A program made the translations under genes and the position numbers. From Antedon mediterranea (taxonomy: Eukaryota > Echinodermata > Crinoidea > Comatulida > Antedonidae): a DNA stretch of 64,000 nucleotides. Where the stretch lies: NCBI RefSeq assembly GCF_964355755.1, contig NC_092671.1, positions 12,876,501 to 12,940,500 on the forward strand, given 5' to 3'. Shown in pieces: positions 29,501-42,400 of this stretch. Position 1 is the first letter of the stretch, and every line of letters begins with the position of its first letter. The notes below the pieces were generated by a model, which ran no database searches, was not told the DNA's origin, and saw only the letters and a list, made by a program, of their open reading frames with translations.

Positions 29501-32500
29501 GCAATTTGAATTGAAACATGTGTTTCAAATTGCGCAAGCAACGTATTAAATTGCGCAAGTAATCTGCAAATTGCGCAAGGTTTTTCGACAGATTGTGAAA
29601 TCATGCACACCCATATTTTTATAGTAATTTCTAAGAATGATTCAAAATTAAACATAAATATCGCATTTCCTTATTTTAGTAGTGCAAATATTGTTATAAG
29701 TTAGCATACCGTCGAAGAACCGACGAAGGAAAACGAAGCGGTGGTGTTCCACCAGGCGGGCGCGGCGCGGGCGGCCGGCTATACTACTCTAGCCTAGCTA
29801 GGGTCTGGACTACTGATACTGACTAGGTTACATGGCCTAGCTTAAACTAATATTAAAAACTTAAAAAGTGAGTATTAAACATTATCTTCATTGAAATGGT
29901 CTTATTTATATAATAAAATACTAAATTTTAAACTCCTCTGCCTAGGCCTAGCCTAGCCATGTATGGGAAAATTTACAGTTCGTTTTCAAATTGCGCAAAG
30001 GTGTCATATTGCGCAAGAACTATCTTGCGCAATTTACAAATTGTGCAGCGCAATTTAAAATTGCGCAAAGATTTTCTTGCGCAATTTGAAATTGCGCAAG
30101 TTGATTGCGCAATTTCAAATTGCGCAAAAAAATCCTTGCGCAATTTTAAATTGCGCAAGAATTCTTTGCGCAATTTCAAATTGCGCAAGGATTTTTTTGC
30201 GCAATTTCAAATTGCGCAAATCGTTCAAATCGCGCATAACACAGCCAAATAGTGACAGGAAATAAATATAACATTATGAATAAACTGTCTTTAAAAGATA
30301 TCTATTTTTTGCAATACAGTTCAAATTTATAATGTTTTATAGTATACCTGTAGTAGGTTTACAGTAATATAGTGTTTCTTCTATTCTAATTCTAGTCTGA
30401 CATTAGGATAAATTACTCTATAAAAAAACAGTTATTTTGTTGTTCTTGATGAGGATAGCCATTATTTTATAACAAGTTTCAGATTCTTATTAATTTTTTA
30501 AAATATGGTTTCTATAGCAACTTTTTAACAACATACAGTAGTACAATTGATACTTAATTTGTAAATAGCAAAAACTATAAAAATTCAATTAACAACCTCT
30601 TTTTATGTACAATGTCTTTCTTGCTTATCACCAAAATAAATTTGCTATACTGTAATAGAAAATAGAGTTCTTGTATTTTTGCTAAACATCCCACATTATT
30701 AAACATTGGTTATCTAAATGACCACGTGCACAATTGTAGTGAGAAGGTTTTAAACTATGTCACTAATTCACACCAATCAAAACGCTGGTGTGTGCAAACT
30801 CAGGAGTTTTAGGTGATGTGAAAACAAGTTATTAGTTTAATACTTTATAAAGTCTACCTGTACCTACAGTACTGTAGTCCTACTACTTTACACAAACAAG
30901 AATCACAAAAAAAAAAATATTGTTTGAGTGAAACTCCATGAAGTGACACAGTCATCGAGCATCAATAATAGAGAGGTGCTGATCGAAAAATGTCATAAAA
31001 GATATTTTATGGTCTTTAACAGTTCTTGGAAATCATTCTTTTAAATAACAACTAGATAATACAATAGTCAATACATGAATAAAATAATATAATTTCCTTT
31101 AACTTGGTTGAAGGACACAAGTTCACAATTAGGGCACAGTACCAAGGAATTTAGGTTGGGGTGCTCAGATGACATCAGAGGTGGTGATGTCACCTCCAGC
31201 AGTCTTTTTAAAAAAGTAGGCGTCAAATATATATCCACGGATCCTGTAGTAAATCCCTTAATGTGTGGATACACTTGCACTAAAGTCAAAAGAACTATCA
31301 TAAAACATTATGTTAATTTCAGAACTTGGGTTAATTGAATATTTTCAAATTCCTGGATCAATGAAAAAAACCAAACATTTAAATAAATTGGAATATATAA
31401 TGATATGTTTTCTGGATGGACTCATTCAGTAAAGTATAAGGTATTTGCAGTAAATTGTAATGAATATGGACTGTAAATTTTGTTAGTATTCATCATTTAT
31501 TACATACAAGTTTTGAAGGGCAAGGTTATGAGAAGGAATGTCAATGGAATTCTAAAGATTCAGTTCACTAATCTCCACTCAAAGGATTATACATAATTTA
31601 CTAGATAAACAAAACACATAATAATACAATTTTTTTACTTTTCGATCTACTGTACTAATTATAGAAAAAATACTTTAAATAACCATTAATATACCCCCCA
31701 GTGAAAATTACAGTTAATAATCAATAGAAGTAATAATAATGGGGTAATGATATTGATAATCAATTACAGTCATCACCAATTTTGTGGGATCACAAGGCAG
31801 AATCAGATTTACATTTTTCGCCTAAACAGTGATATAGAAAAAAGAAAAGTACATTCATTTTTACCAGCAAAATCTTTCATTCATGCTCTGATCTGAATAT
31901 GGAGATAAGAAGTAATCTTCAATGATCGATATATAATATAAACTGTATGTACATGATCATTCAATATTTAATGAGAGGGGGTCCCAATCGTCTTGTCTGC
32001 AGTACAGGTGAGAAATGGTTGTACTGACTAAATTTCACCTTGGGAAATAATAAATTGGCCTACTTACTACCATGCTACTACTAGTGGGAATCTCTACTAG
32101 TTACTAGGCCTACAAACTACAGGATTTCACCTCTCTGTGTAATTATATTATTCCAAAGGCGGCGGCATAAAAACATTAATGGTAATAATCATATTAAATA
32201 ATGTGCGTGCATAAGAAATTAATTAAATTCCACAATGCACCCACACATTTTTTCAAACTTCACACATTAGAGGCTAACCAAGTGTCTTCTGTGTTGAACA
32301 CTCTGTCAGTGTCAAGTCACTGAGTTTGTTGTTGTACGTAGCCTACAACCAAAACAAACCATAACACTACAGCAGCCTAACTTTCCTGGTTGTAGACCCT
32401 GCAAAACTATAATTAATTGTTTCTAAATTCTATTTTTCAATGCTGATTTACTAAAGAACGATTTAGATTACCGTGAGGAGGTTTTTCCCCGCCATTTACG

Positions 32501-32538
32501 GAACTGGAAAATGATAAATTCTGCATTCCGTCAGCCAT
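14512..32538 (-). CDS. MED1: MED1-A, Mediator complex subunit 1 (paralogue A)
   Basis: MED1 links the RNA polymerase II Mediator to nuclear receptors and other activators in the nucleus. Sixteen in-phase exons encode 1896 residues (human about 1581): 32538-32472, 26581-26469, 26133-26055, 25409-25352, 24069-23940, 23643-23543, 22392-22318, 22011-21941, 21641-21555, 21228-21111, 20426-20299, 20041-19941, 19697-19514, 19233-19138, 18947-18842, 18688-14512. Exons 2-15 form the Med1 domain (FYVEVML, SPYDLLNVE, LPGEQHCYF, AYNTL-like VYNTLIASCV). The last exon opens CMSIPVTMRAI, as in human MED1, and is Ser/Lys/Pro-rich and disordered. It carries two LxxLL boxes, LASLL (18316-18330) and LMDLL (18235-18249), each in an NPML context as in vertebrates. 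The end reads DDDLMDEALVSVI, matching the human DDDLMD motif. Intron 1 is 5.9 kb and full of mobile elements. Function is inferred from homology; paralogue MED1-B lies upstream. Confidence 0.93.
14551..14709 (-). repeat. Homogenised tract shared with MED1-B (copy A)
   Basis: This 159-nt stretch of the MED1-A last exon matches 39461-39619 of MED1-B with only about 3 mismatches, third codon positions included. Sequence just outside on both sides drops to ordinary paralogue divergence. It encodes the SPLGIMAASPLGQVASPIM-containing conserved tail and the DDDLMDEAL motif. Confidence 0.9.
18235..18330 (-). other. Two nuclear-receptor boxes (LxxLL) of MED1-A
   Basis: LASLL is encoded at 18316-18330 and LMDLL at 18235-18249, 27 residues apart. 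Both follow an NPM tripeptide, as do vertebrate MED1 boxes 1 and 2. LxxLL helices of MED1 dock on the AF-2 groove of liganded nuclear receptors. Both are intact here. Confidence 0.85.
22125..22190. repeat. Short inverted repeat, TGTCCCCTTAATAG family
   Basis: GGGGACACTCTTATTAAGAG and TGTCCCCTTAATAGGGG face each other in a MED1-A intron. It shares its core with 13095-13165. No coding content. Confidence 0.5.
25548..25824. mobile_element. Harbinger-like MITE in MED1-A intron 3
   Basis: The terminal inverted repeats are about 20 bp: GGCCGTGTTTCTGCAGCC at the left, and GGCTGCGGAAACATGGCC at the right. They resemble those of the larger Harbinger-like element at 33578-34612 (GGCCCCGTTTCTGCTGCC). 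The flanks read TAA on the left and TTA on the right, so a clean 3-bp duplication is not confirmed. Length 277 bp, non-autonomous. Confidence 0.7.
26703..27020 (+). mobile_element. tRNA-derived SINE (Leu/Ser-like head) in MED1-A intron 1
   Basis: The head (about 26709-26797) has a box-A-like TGGCCGAGCGGTTAAGAC and a box-B-like GGGGTTCGAGGC. A GTGAGTG/CACTCAC acceptor-like stem and a long variable region resemble a class II tRNA. A body of about 220 bp follows (CTTTAAAGAACCTAGTAC, GAGTAGGGGGTTACCCCGG) and ends in an AT tail. The head is fused to the body, so this is a SINE rather than a tRNA gene. Confidence 0.75.
28562..28848 (+). mobile_element. tRNA-derived SINE in MED1-A intron 1
   Basis: Box B GTGGTTCGAATCC lies near 28612. 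The body includes CCTCAGGCAAGACACTTTAT, a sequence typical of conserved central domains in deuterostome SINEs. The 3' part (TGCATTATGGGAGTATGTTT, GACCGGGGTAATAATGTG) recurs at 10405-10550. The end is an ATTATTATTATC tail. Confidence 0.7.
29443..30241. mobile_element. Fold-back element made of TTGCGCAA palindromes
   Basis: The ends are long inverted repeats (roughly 70 bp): the left end begins TGTTATGCGCGATTTGAACG, and the right end is its reverse complement, closing CGCGCATAACA. Inside each end, palindromes such as GCGCAATTTGAAATTGCGC repeat head to tail, about 4 TTGCGCAA half-sites on the left and over a dozen on the right. The centre (29700-29830) is unrelated, with a GC-rich core. It lies in MED1-A intron 1 and encodes no credible protein. 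Confidence 0.8.
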
Positions 32539-33577
32539 GGTTTCCCTGTTCTGTGTAACATTTGCAAGAAGGAACTATAAATTATAATTGTCTACGCTTG
32601 AGTGAACACAACATAATACAAAGGCTGTGTGCAATGAACTGACACTTTCCAATGTTATGGTAAATCAGATACAATAATAGTACTGTACACTGATTATGAT
32701 GAAAAACCACAATATACAGTAATTGTGGGTGGGTGGGTGCATGTGTCAGGGAAGTAGGTGTATGGAAGGCTTAAAAATTGAATATTATACAAATAATCGA
32801 TCTATGGATTTGCATTTGAAATGATTTAAAGATGATAAGAAAAATCCAAATGCATATAACTGGAAAACGACAATGCTGTGTCAGTTCAGTGACTGGATCT
32901 CAATCGAGATACAAAATAATGTAAGCAAAAAGCTAAAAAGTGATAAAGTAAAACAGCCAGAAAAAAAACCCCGAAAATCTTGGCGGTGCCCATGCTAAAC
33001 TCATTCTCAAATGAGTCGTCTTTATCTAATGATTGAATAAATGATAACATATGGAATAATACAATTTTAGTTTTAATTCACCATTTAATATATTTTTTCA
33101 TTTAAATATACATATAGTTCTGAGGACTACGCTAAATACTTTTATTATATCTAAAAACATAATATATACAGTAAAAAGTGGCTTAAATCAGAGAGCAGCT
33201 TTAGTCTGTGTGTTTAAAAATCCAATTATTGTACTTATATTCAAACAGTGGGTTAAATGTAAAGGTACTTATATAATATCCGAAGATAAGTGGGCTTCTT
33301 TCATTATGCAACCATTAGTTCTATGGAGTGATGGCATGCACAAATGTCAACATAAAATCAGTATCCCCACATTACTGTAGTTTCTCACTAATTAGTTACT
33401 CTATTACTTTACAATTCAGTATAAATTCATTTTTTTTTTACACTCAGCACCCATTTTGAACACCTGTTTGAACATCTGTAAGCAATCTTGTTTCGGTGAA
33501 GTAATTGTCAGATCTGTGACTAGTTGCAGATACAGTAACAAGTACTGTGAGCAACTACAGTAGTTCTGTGATTCTAA
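32539..33577. other. MED1-A 5' flank
   Basis: This stretch lies between the MED1-A start codon and the Harbinger-like element. It should hold the MED1-A promoter and 5' UTR. No TATA box in a clear position and no exon are seen. Confidence 0.4.
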
Positions 33578-34612
33578 GGCCCCGTTTCTGCTGCCAAAAA
33601 TATACCGTATATATACGGTATATTTTATATACGGTATATTTTTTGGCAGCAGAAATGGGTCTCATAAAAAATATACCGTATATATATGCGGTATATATAC
33701 CGCATAAATATCCCCATCGTTTGTGGATATTATACGGTATATTCCAAAATATACCGTATATTTCGTTCCCCGTTTCTACTGCACTCAAAATATACCGTAT
33801 ATGTGACAAGGCCCATGACAAGAGGTCAAAAACTAACAGAGCGTGAAGCTTTTGTTTGGTTTTTCTGCTGCAATTGTCGTATTCGATTGGGAACTTTTGT
33901 TGTCAACGTAAAAATTCGTTGAGTACTTTTTGTATTCGAATTGTAAATTTGTGCTCAACAGAAAGTCATTCGAATACAAAACGTTGACAACGAAACCTTT
34001 TTCGAAAAACGGAAAAACTGTACTCAGCGGTGAAAGTCTAAATCAAATACGACAATTGACACACACGTGTATAAGCAAGCAACATATCAAATATCACTGT
34101 GGACTGAAGAAATAACTATTTTTGCAATTCAATTGTGGGGAGAAGCGAAGGTTGGAGGGAGACTGCATGGTAACAGAAGAGATACCGCGATTTACAAAAG
34201 TATCTCAAACAAAATAAAAGCAGAATTTGTGGTAGACTTAACGCCAAAGTTATCGGCAAACGCCGTCGTCTTCTTTGCATAAATCTAGTCAATGCCCATT
34301 CCACATTTCTAGATTGTTTGTGCGGTGTAAATTTGTTGCCACTTCTGCTCATTAGATTTAAAATAGAAAGCAATGCTACGACGTTTTGAGAAACCATCAT
34401 TGTTTTGTTTTTGTCATGTAACCTCACTACACGAGACTCTAGGTCAATCCATACTTCCGTCTCACGAAATGCATTTTGGGTAATGAAAGCCAACTTTTTT
34501 ACAGCCCACCCACGAAGTATGTGCAGCGGAAACGGTGCACGAATTTCATATACGGTATATTTATACGGTATATTTATACGGTATATTTGGGATTGGCAGC
34601 AGAAACAGGGCC
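33578..34612. mobile_element. PIF/Harbinger-like DNA transposon, decayed
   Basis: The terminal inverted repeats are GGCCCCGTTTCTGCTGCC and GGCAGCAGAAACAGGGCC, flanked on both sides by TAA (33575-33577 and 34613-34615), the 3-bp target duplication typical of PIF/Harbinger. Both ends carry subterminal palindromes of the ATATACCGTATAT type. The plus strand at about 34090-34210 encodes a Myb/SANT-like fragment (LWTEEITIFAIQLWGE ... YKSISNKIKAEF). The minus strand at about 34240-34480 encodes an arginine-rich piece (ALTRFMQRRRRRLPITL) that may be the transposase N-terminus. Harbinger elements normally carry both proteins; here both are truncated and the DDE core is absent. Confidence 0.8.
34067..34282 (+). 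pseudogene. Myb/SANT-like protein fragment of the Harbinger element
   Basis: A 71-codon frame includes WTEEITIFAIQLWGE and then a spaced YKSISNKIKAEF. This is the first and third helix pattern of the Myb/SANT-like (trihelix) domain found in Harbinger-linked DNA-binding proteins. The frame then runs into unrelated sequence and stops, so it is a remnant without the C-terminal half. The assignment is by motif recognition only. Confidence 0.55.
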
Positions 34613-34700
34613 TAAATCCAGCTTTCATTGTCAGAGATTGCCATGTTTTGTTTGATCAAAACAGGTTGGTGTAAAAAATCTCAAATCTATTGCAGAATAA

Positions 34701-36976
<2,276 letters not shown>

Positions 36977-39418
36977 ATTTTTAAATTACGTTTACGAGGA
37001 CATAATTTATTTATTCTAAAAATAAATGAGAAAAATGAATCAATAAAGAATGGAATGCACACAACCTGTTTCAGAAATGTCACTCACTGAAAAGCCTAAA
37101 TGTTACTACACAGGTTATATATTGGGATTCCCATATACTGTAGGCCTTTCAACCCACATTAACCTCTAGACCGAGCACATCAGCAAATAGATCATCATGA
37201 CCCTCCCTCCTGCTGGCTGGGACATGCATGGACTATCTGGGGCCTAGCCTAGAAGGTAGTAGTAGCCTAGTAGCAGGCCTAGCTAGGGTTTATTTGAGTC
37301 AGTTGCAATGATACCTATATTAATACTATTTTACAACAATTATATTACGAATTTTAAATGCCGAGATATGACCAAAAAAAGGAAACATTAGATCATCATT
37401 AGAAGCTTGTTGTAGGCCTAGCTAGCGCACATCGCACACATGTGTAAAGTAAATAAAAATATCACCTGATACTTACCACGCCCTCAGTAGATAGAATACG
37501 ATGATCTTATTGGCTGATGGAATTTGGGAGGAGTCAAAACAAGTCAATCATGAAAGTTCCCTGGAAGACTTAATTTGTCACAATTTTGCTATCAAATCAA
37601 TATTTACATATATTGGATATTTTTAGTATCATGATCAAGGAGCTCCCGATTTGATTTATAATATTTATATGGACATAGAAAGTGTGCAATCTACGCCCAA
37701 CATGTGTAGGCTACACTATTACTATACGCCTACTGCACAAATTAATTGATGAAAATATATAACACTGTACTAATTAATATAATAAAGTTTTTAGTTTAAT
37801 TATTTTCTGAAGGTAGGTTCAAACATAATTAACATAACATGAATTGTATGCTTACAATTTTCACAGCAATAAAGCTGAAAAAGCATTTTTCAGAAACGTA
37901 ATAAGCAGCGGGAAAAGAAAATGAAGCTCAAAAAGTGAACTCATAGTAGGCCTATAAATAGTATCAATATTCCTCTGTTGGGGTCCAAATGTTGAATGCA
38001 AGGAGGTTGTTTATAAATTGTCTAATCAATCAGCAGATGAGACACATGCAAAATTAGCTGTTTATCGTGTCTAGCTTGCTCTTAAATAATAAAACACTTG
38101 TACTCTTATGTTTAGTTCAATTTAATTTATTTAGTACCAGAAATTTTAAAAATATCAGTGTACACGTTTATATATCTATCTTACAGACTGTAATTATCAG
38201 CTCACACCCACTTCAAGTGTTACAATTTTTCCTTTTCCACCTATTTCACAGGCATGATGTTTGTTTATACCCTGCTCTTATACACACCCTGCTCTTACAC
38301 ACACCCTGGTGATAGAAAGGTGTCATAGCTCAATATAACTACCAGGAATCATCGAGTCTTTAATTTACTTAAAGGAACTACTGTATATTTATCAATCACT
38401 TTTATATCCTGTGGTTATAGTTCAGCCACTAAGCTACCTAAATATTTCAACATCACTTATTCCTTGAATGTTCCACTATACAGTATACACTACATTTTAG
38501 ATTTTTTTCTTTTTTTAATAGCAAAATTCTTCCCGATAAAAAAATTTTCATTAGGTGTAACATCCTCATTAGAACTTTTTTGTCAAAATCCTTATCAGAT
38601 AAATCAACTAAGCAGGTGATTAATTACCTGAATCCTATTATACCCCTGTGATTTTATTAGCTCTCTTGTAATTGATTGATTAGGACAAGGTACATTCTTC
38701 AGTATGCAAGGTCAATGGTCAGGCAAAAAGTAGCAAAATTCAGTGATGATCAAAAGGTTTAACGACCTGCCTATCAAATTATATAAACACATGTCACAGT
38801 AGGAGGTTAAGTGACATTTACCTGAAGTAAAAATGAACACATTCTCTAATGGGGCTGTTCACGTAATGTAAATTATTTTTTCATTTAAATCCGATTACTG
38901 TATATAAATGTTTACATTTACACTTATGTTTAAACATAATTAGAATTTCATTCTTTCCAAAATACAATACCATCTATTTTCTAAACAATGTATTTAAATA
39001 ATGGTGTACTACTGGTACCAGCTATTTTATTAGAGGGAGGCCTCTAAAAATCTTCTCAGACAAAATGATCATTATTTACAAATTGGATGCTTAAATAAAT
39101 TATGTCAATTTGATCAGCATTTGATTAAAAAAATATACTGTACCAAATGACTCATTTTTCATAGCAGAATGAATAATAAATAATATACTACAGCATGGTT
39201 GATTTATTTGGTCAATTCAATATAGTCACAACCTACAGTAACTACTGTACAAAACTATTTACCATACAATAGAGTAATAAACCTAACGCAGATTTAGTGT
39301 AATCTTCATGGAAAAAGATCCAAACAAACTTAACATAATTTTCTTCTTCAAGTTATAGACATGGGTCTCATCATACCAAATCAGAAAAACATGTGTTGAC
39401 ACTGTCAATTGGCGAGTT
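36977..39418. other. TMEM41A-MED1-B intergenic region
   Basis: AT-rich sequence holding the TMEM41A promoter side (near 36977) and the MED1-B 3' UTR side. TAGGCCTA-like palindromes cluster at 37240-37290 and 37410-37430. A short CACACCCTGCTCTTA direct repeat lies near 38270-38300. No exon or RNA gene was recognised. Confidence 0.5.
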
Positions 39419-42400
39419 TCAATTATCTTCTTTACTGATAACAGATATTAAGGCTTCATCCATCAAATCATCATCAATGGGACAAGGACTTGCTTGATTA
39501 CTGGGAACACTAAGAGCTGCTGGAGACTTCACAGGTAGCATAATTGGAGAAGCAACTTGTCCTAATGGTGATGCAGCCATGATGCCCAGTGGTGATTGCA
39601 CTATCATACTTCTAGGCGAGGTAGACCCTGGGTCTGTTTGTGTATCGCTACATGCATTTGCACGCTGACATTCTTCTGTTGTCTTTTGGCAGTTTTCTGA
39701 TGAAGAAGCATTTGTAGATTCTTGAGGAAAATCAATAAACAGTGGCGAACTTTCAAGTCCATCACTTGGACTCATTTCCTTTCTTCTCTTTACATTTCGA
39801 GACATGTCTTTTATATCTTCAGTGATGTCTTTTGCGGTAACCACGTCCTTGGTTGTTAAAGATTCTTTAGAAGTTTCAGAAGTAGAACTTTTACTTTCAG
39901 GTGTCATTTTTACAGCAACAGGTTTTAGACTGGCAGTTTTTGTGGTGACCCCTACAACAGCTGGACTAGGTATCTTGAATTGAGTAACTGGAGAACTTGT
40001 AGCTCCTCTGCTGACACCATCTTTGAGTTCTACTTTTCCAAAGGCCTTTTGTTGTATTGCTGTTTTTGGCATAGAATCATGAATAGCTTTACTATATGAA
40101 ATTTGTTTCTCAACTGGAGTATCTTTCATGGTTACTTCATTTATTTTGTCTGAACTCTTGCTTAAATCCATAACTTTTGAGTCATGCGTCTTACTGATTG
40201 GATTGACCTTCTTTGTAATTTGCGATTCCGATTTTAATACTGCCGAAGTGTTGGCAGTAACAGTATTTCTAACACTGGTATTTGAGTTGCTACTGGCACT
40301 TTTAACTCCCACCATACTGTTGTTACTACTTGTTCTTACCGATGCCTGCTTCATGCTACCTTCTATGGGTAAATTTTGTCGAATTTGTTGGGGTCTTGAA
40401 GACTGCAGAGACGGAACTTTGTTAGGTGCAACTACATTTTTAGGAGAACCTGCTGTTTTAGGAGCTTTGCTCAAAATATTAGGTTTTCGTGGTAGAGTGG
40501 TTGGCGATCCTGCAACCTTAACCAATGGCTTCATTGGACTAGAGGGACTTTTCTGCAATGGTTTACTAACTTGAAATGGTTTATTGGTAGATTGTATCTT
40601 TTGTTGTACCTTAAGAGAAGTTGGAGTTGACAATTTAGTTGAAGAGATTGGAGATGACAGAGATCTTGGACTTGGGGTTAGTTTGCCTTGTTTTGGGCTT
40701 TGCGTTGAAGGTGGTCTACCAGTTACTGTATAAACTTTAGTGCTGGGGACAGGCTTTGCATTAGGTGCTTTATTGTTACCAGTAAATGTAGAGGATTTTA
40801 TGGGCATTGTTGAAGCAATCTTTTGTTTTTGAGGTTTAGCAGCAGATGGAAGCATGTTAGGTTTTATATCACCTTCAAGTGATTTTGAACTTGGTCCAAT
40901 AGCTTCTGATGTCCTTACATCCTCTGTTAGTTCATCTTCTGGTGACTGTGTCTGAGCTTTCATTTGTAACACTTGAACAATTGAGCTTAATGTCCTACCA
41001 CGAGAAGGGGACTTATTTTTCTTTTGACCTCCGCCACTTGTTGGAGATAAAGGTGTAGTCATTTGTCTTGGTGATGCCGTGTTTGGAGATGATGTATTCA
41101 AAGATGAAATTGATGGAGAAATGGTCAATGGTGGGGGTCGTGATGCTGAAACCTTTTGTTGAGAAACATGTTTGGCTACATTCCCCACTGCGTATGCTTT
41201 AGGGTTACTGGCAGCACCTGATATCTTATTGCCATTGTCTGCACGAGAACCTACAGACATTTTCCCAGGAGGACTTGACAAATTTTTGGCAGATGGTCTC
41301 ACACCTGGTGTGACTGTTTTGCTTGAACCAAACTTCGTTTTTTGAGTAACAATTTTTTTCGTAAGAATTGCCTTATTTGCAGAAGTAGGGCCTTTTTTCA
41401 AAACATTAACTTTTTTCATCATTGATTGCATTTTTTCATTATTTTTCATTGTTATTGGCTGCCCATGTAGTACTTCTCTTGATAATGCTTTCTGCGTTAC
41501 AATTTTTTTGTTTAAATTTGCCGGCTGCTTTCCCAGATTCCTTACTTCAATAGACTTTGAAAATAATTCTGATGGAAGTACTTTTCTTTTCTCTAAATTT
41601 GTTGGAAATTTAACAGGAGATTTTGAACCAAAAACCTCAAAGACATTTCCTCTTTTGTCTGGGTCAATCTTTGGTTGCGGTTGACTAGCACTTAAGTTTC
41701 GAGTTTCTCCTGTTGTAGGATGTATTCTTAATTTTATTTTGGCAGGTTTAACGTTAGTTGGAGATTGGCTAACTTTTTTTGGCTCAACAGGTGACTGTTT
41801 TTTTGGTTCCAGTCCAGTGCGACTAAACTTTATTTTCAAAGAGTCTGAAGAAGCTGTTAATGTAAAACTTCCCTTAGTCTGAGGCTCTTTCTCTTGGTCA
41901 ATTCTTGGTTTCTTTTTACGTTTCTTAGTGTGTTCCAAGGTAGGTATGTTGTTGGTGGTAGCTTCTCTTTTCTTGCCTTTTCTCTTTATTTTCTTTTGTG
42001 GTGGAGATGGTGATGTATCGGATGAACTATCTTCCAGATCCAACTTAAAGTTTTTTGGCTTTCCTTTAGACTTTACATGTGGTTGTTTGACTTGTGTCTT
42101 GTCTGAAACTGATGGAAAAATGTTCTCGTGTAACTCCTTTTTAACAATTCTGTCTGAACTTTGACTTCTATTGATACCCAAAGGTGGCTTTCCACTGCCA
42201 AATAAAGGGTATGATGCATTAAGTTCTTTATTTATCTCACTTTTTCCAAATTGTACAGGTTCATCAAGGAGATTAACATCATCAGGATCAAAATCTGGAA
42301 AATCCTCATTAACATTACTAACTGGTAAGAAATTCCCAACAGAAAATACACTTTCATGTAAACTGTGAGTGTCCAGGAAGTTCTTTGACTGTTCTGGCAA

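Noticed and set aside
29959-30252. 97-codon frame with repeated NCAK/LRNFKLRK peptides
   Set aside because: Translation of the TTGCGCAA palindromes. Similar repetitive peptides appear on both strands, as expected from palindromic DNA.
33547-33922. Open frames with repeated YTVY/IYRI peptides
   Set aside because: Translation of the ATATACCGTATAT subterminal palindromes of the Harbinger-like element.
40128-40574. 148-codon frame antisense to MED1-B exon 16
   Set aside because: Same explanation: hydrophobic low-complexity mirror of the MED1 disordered region.
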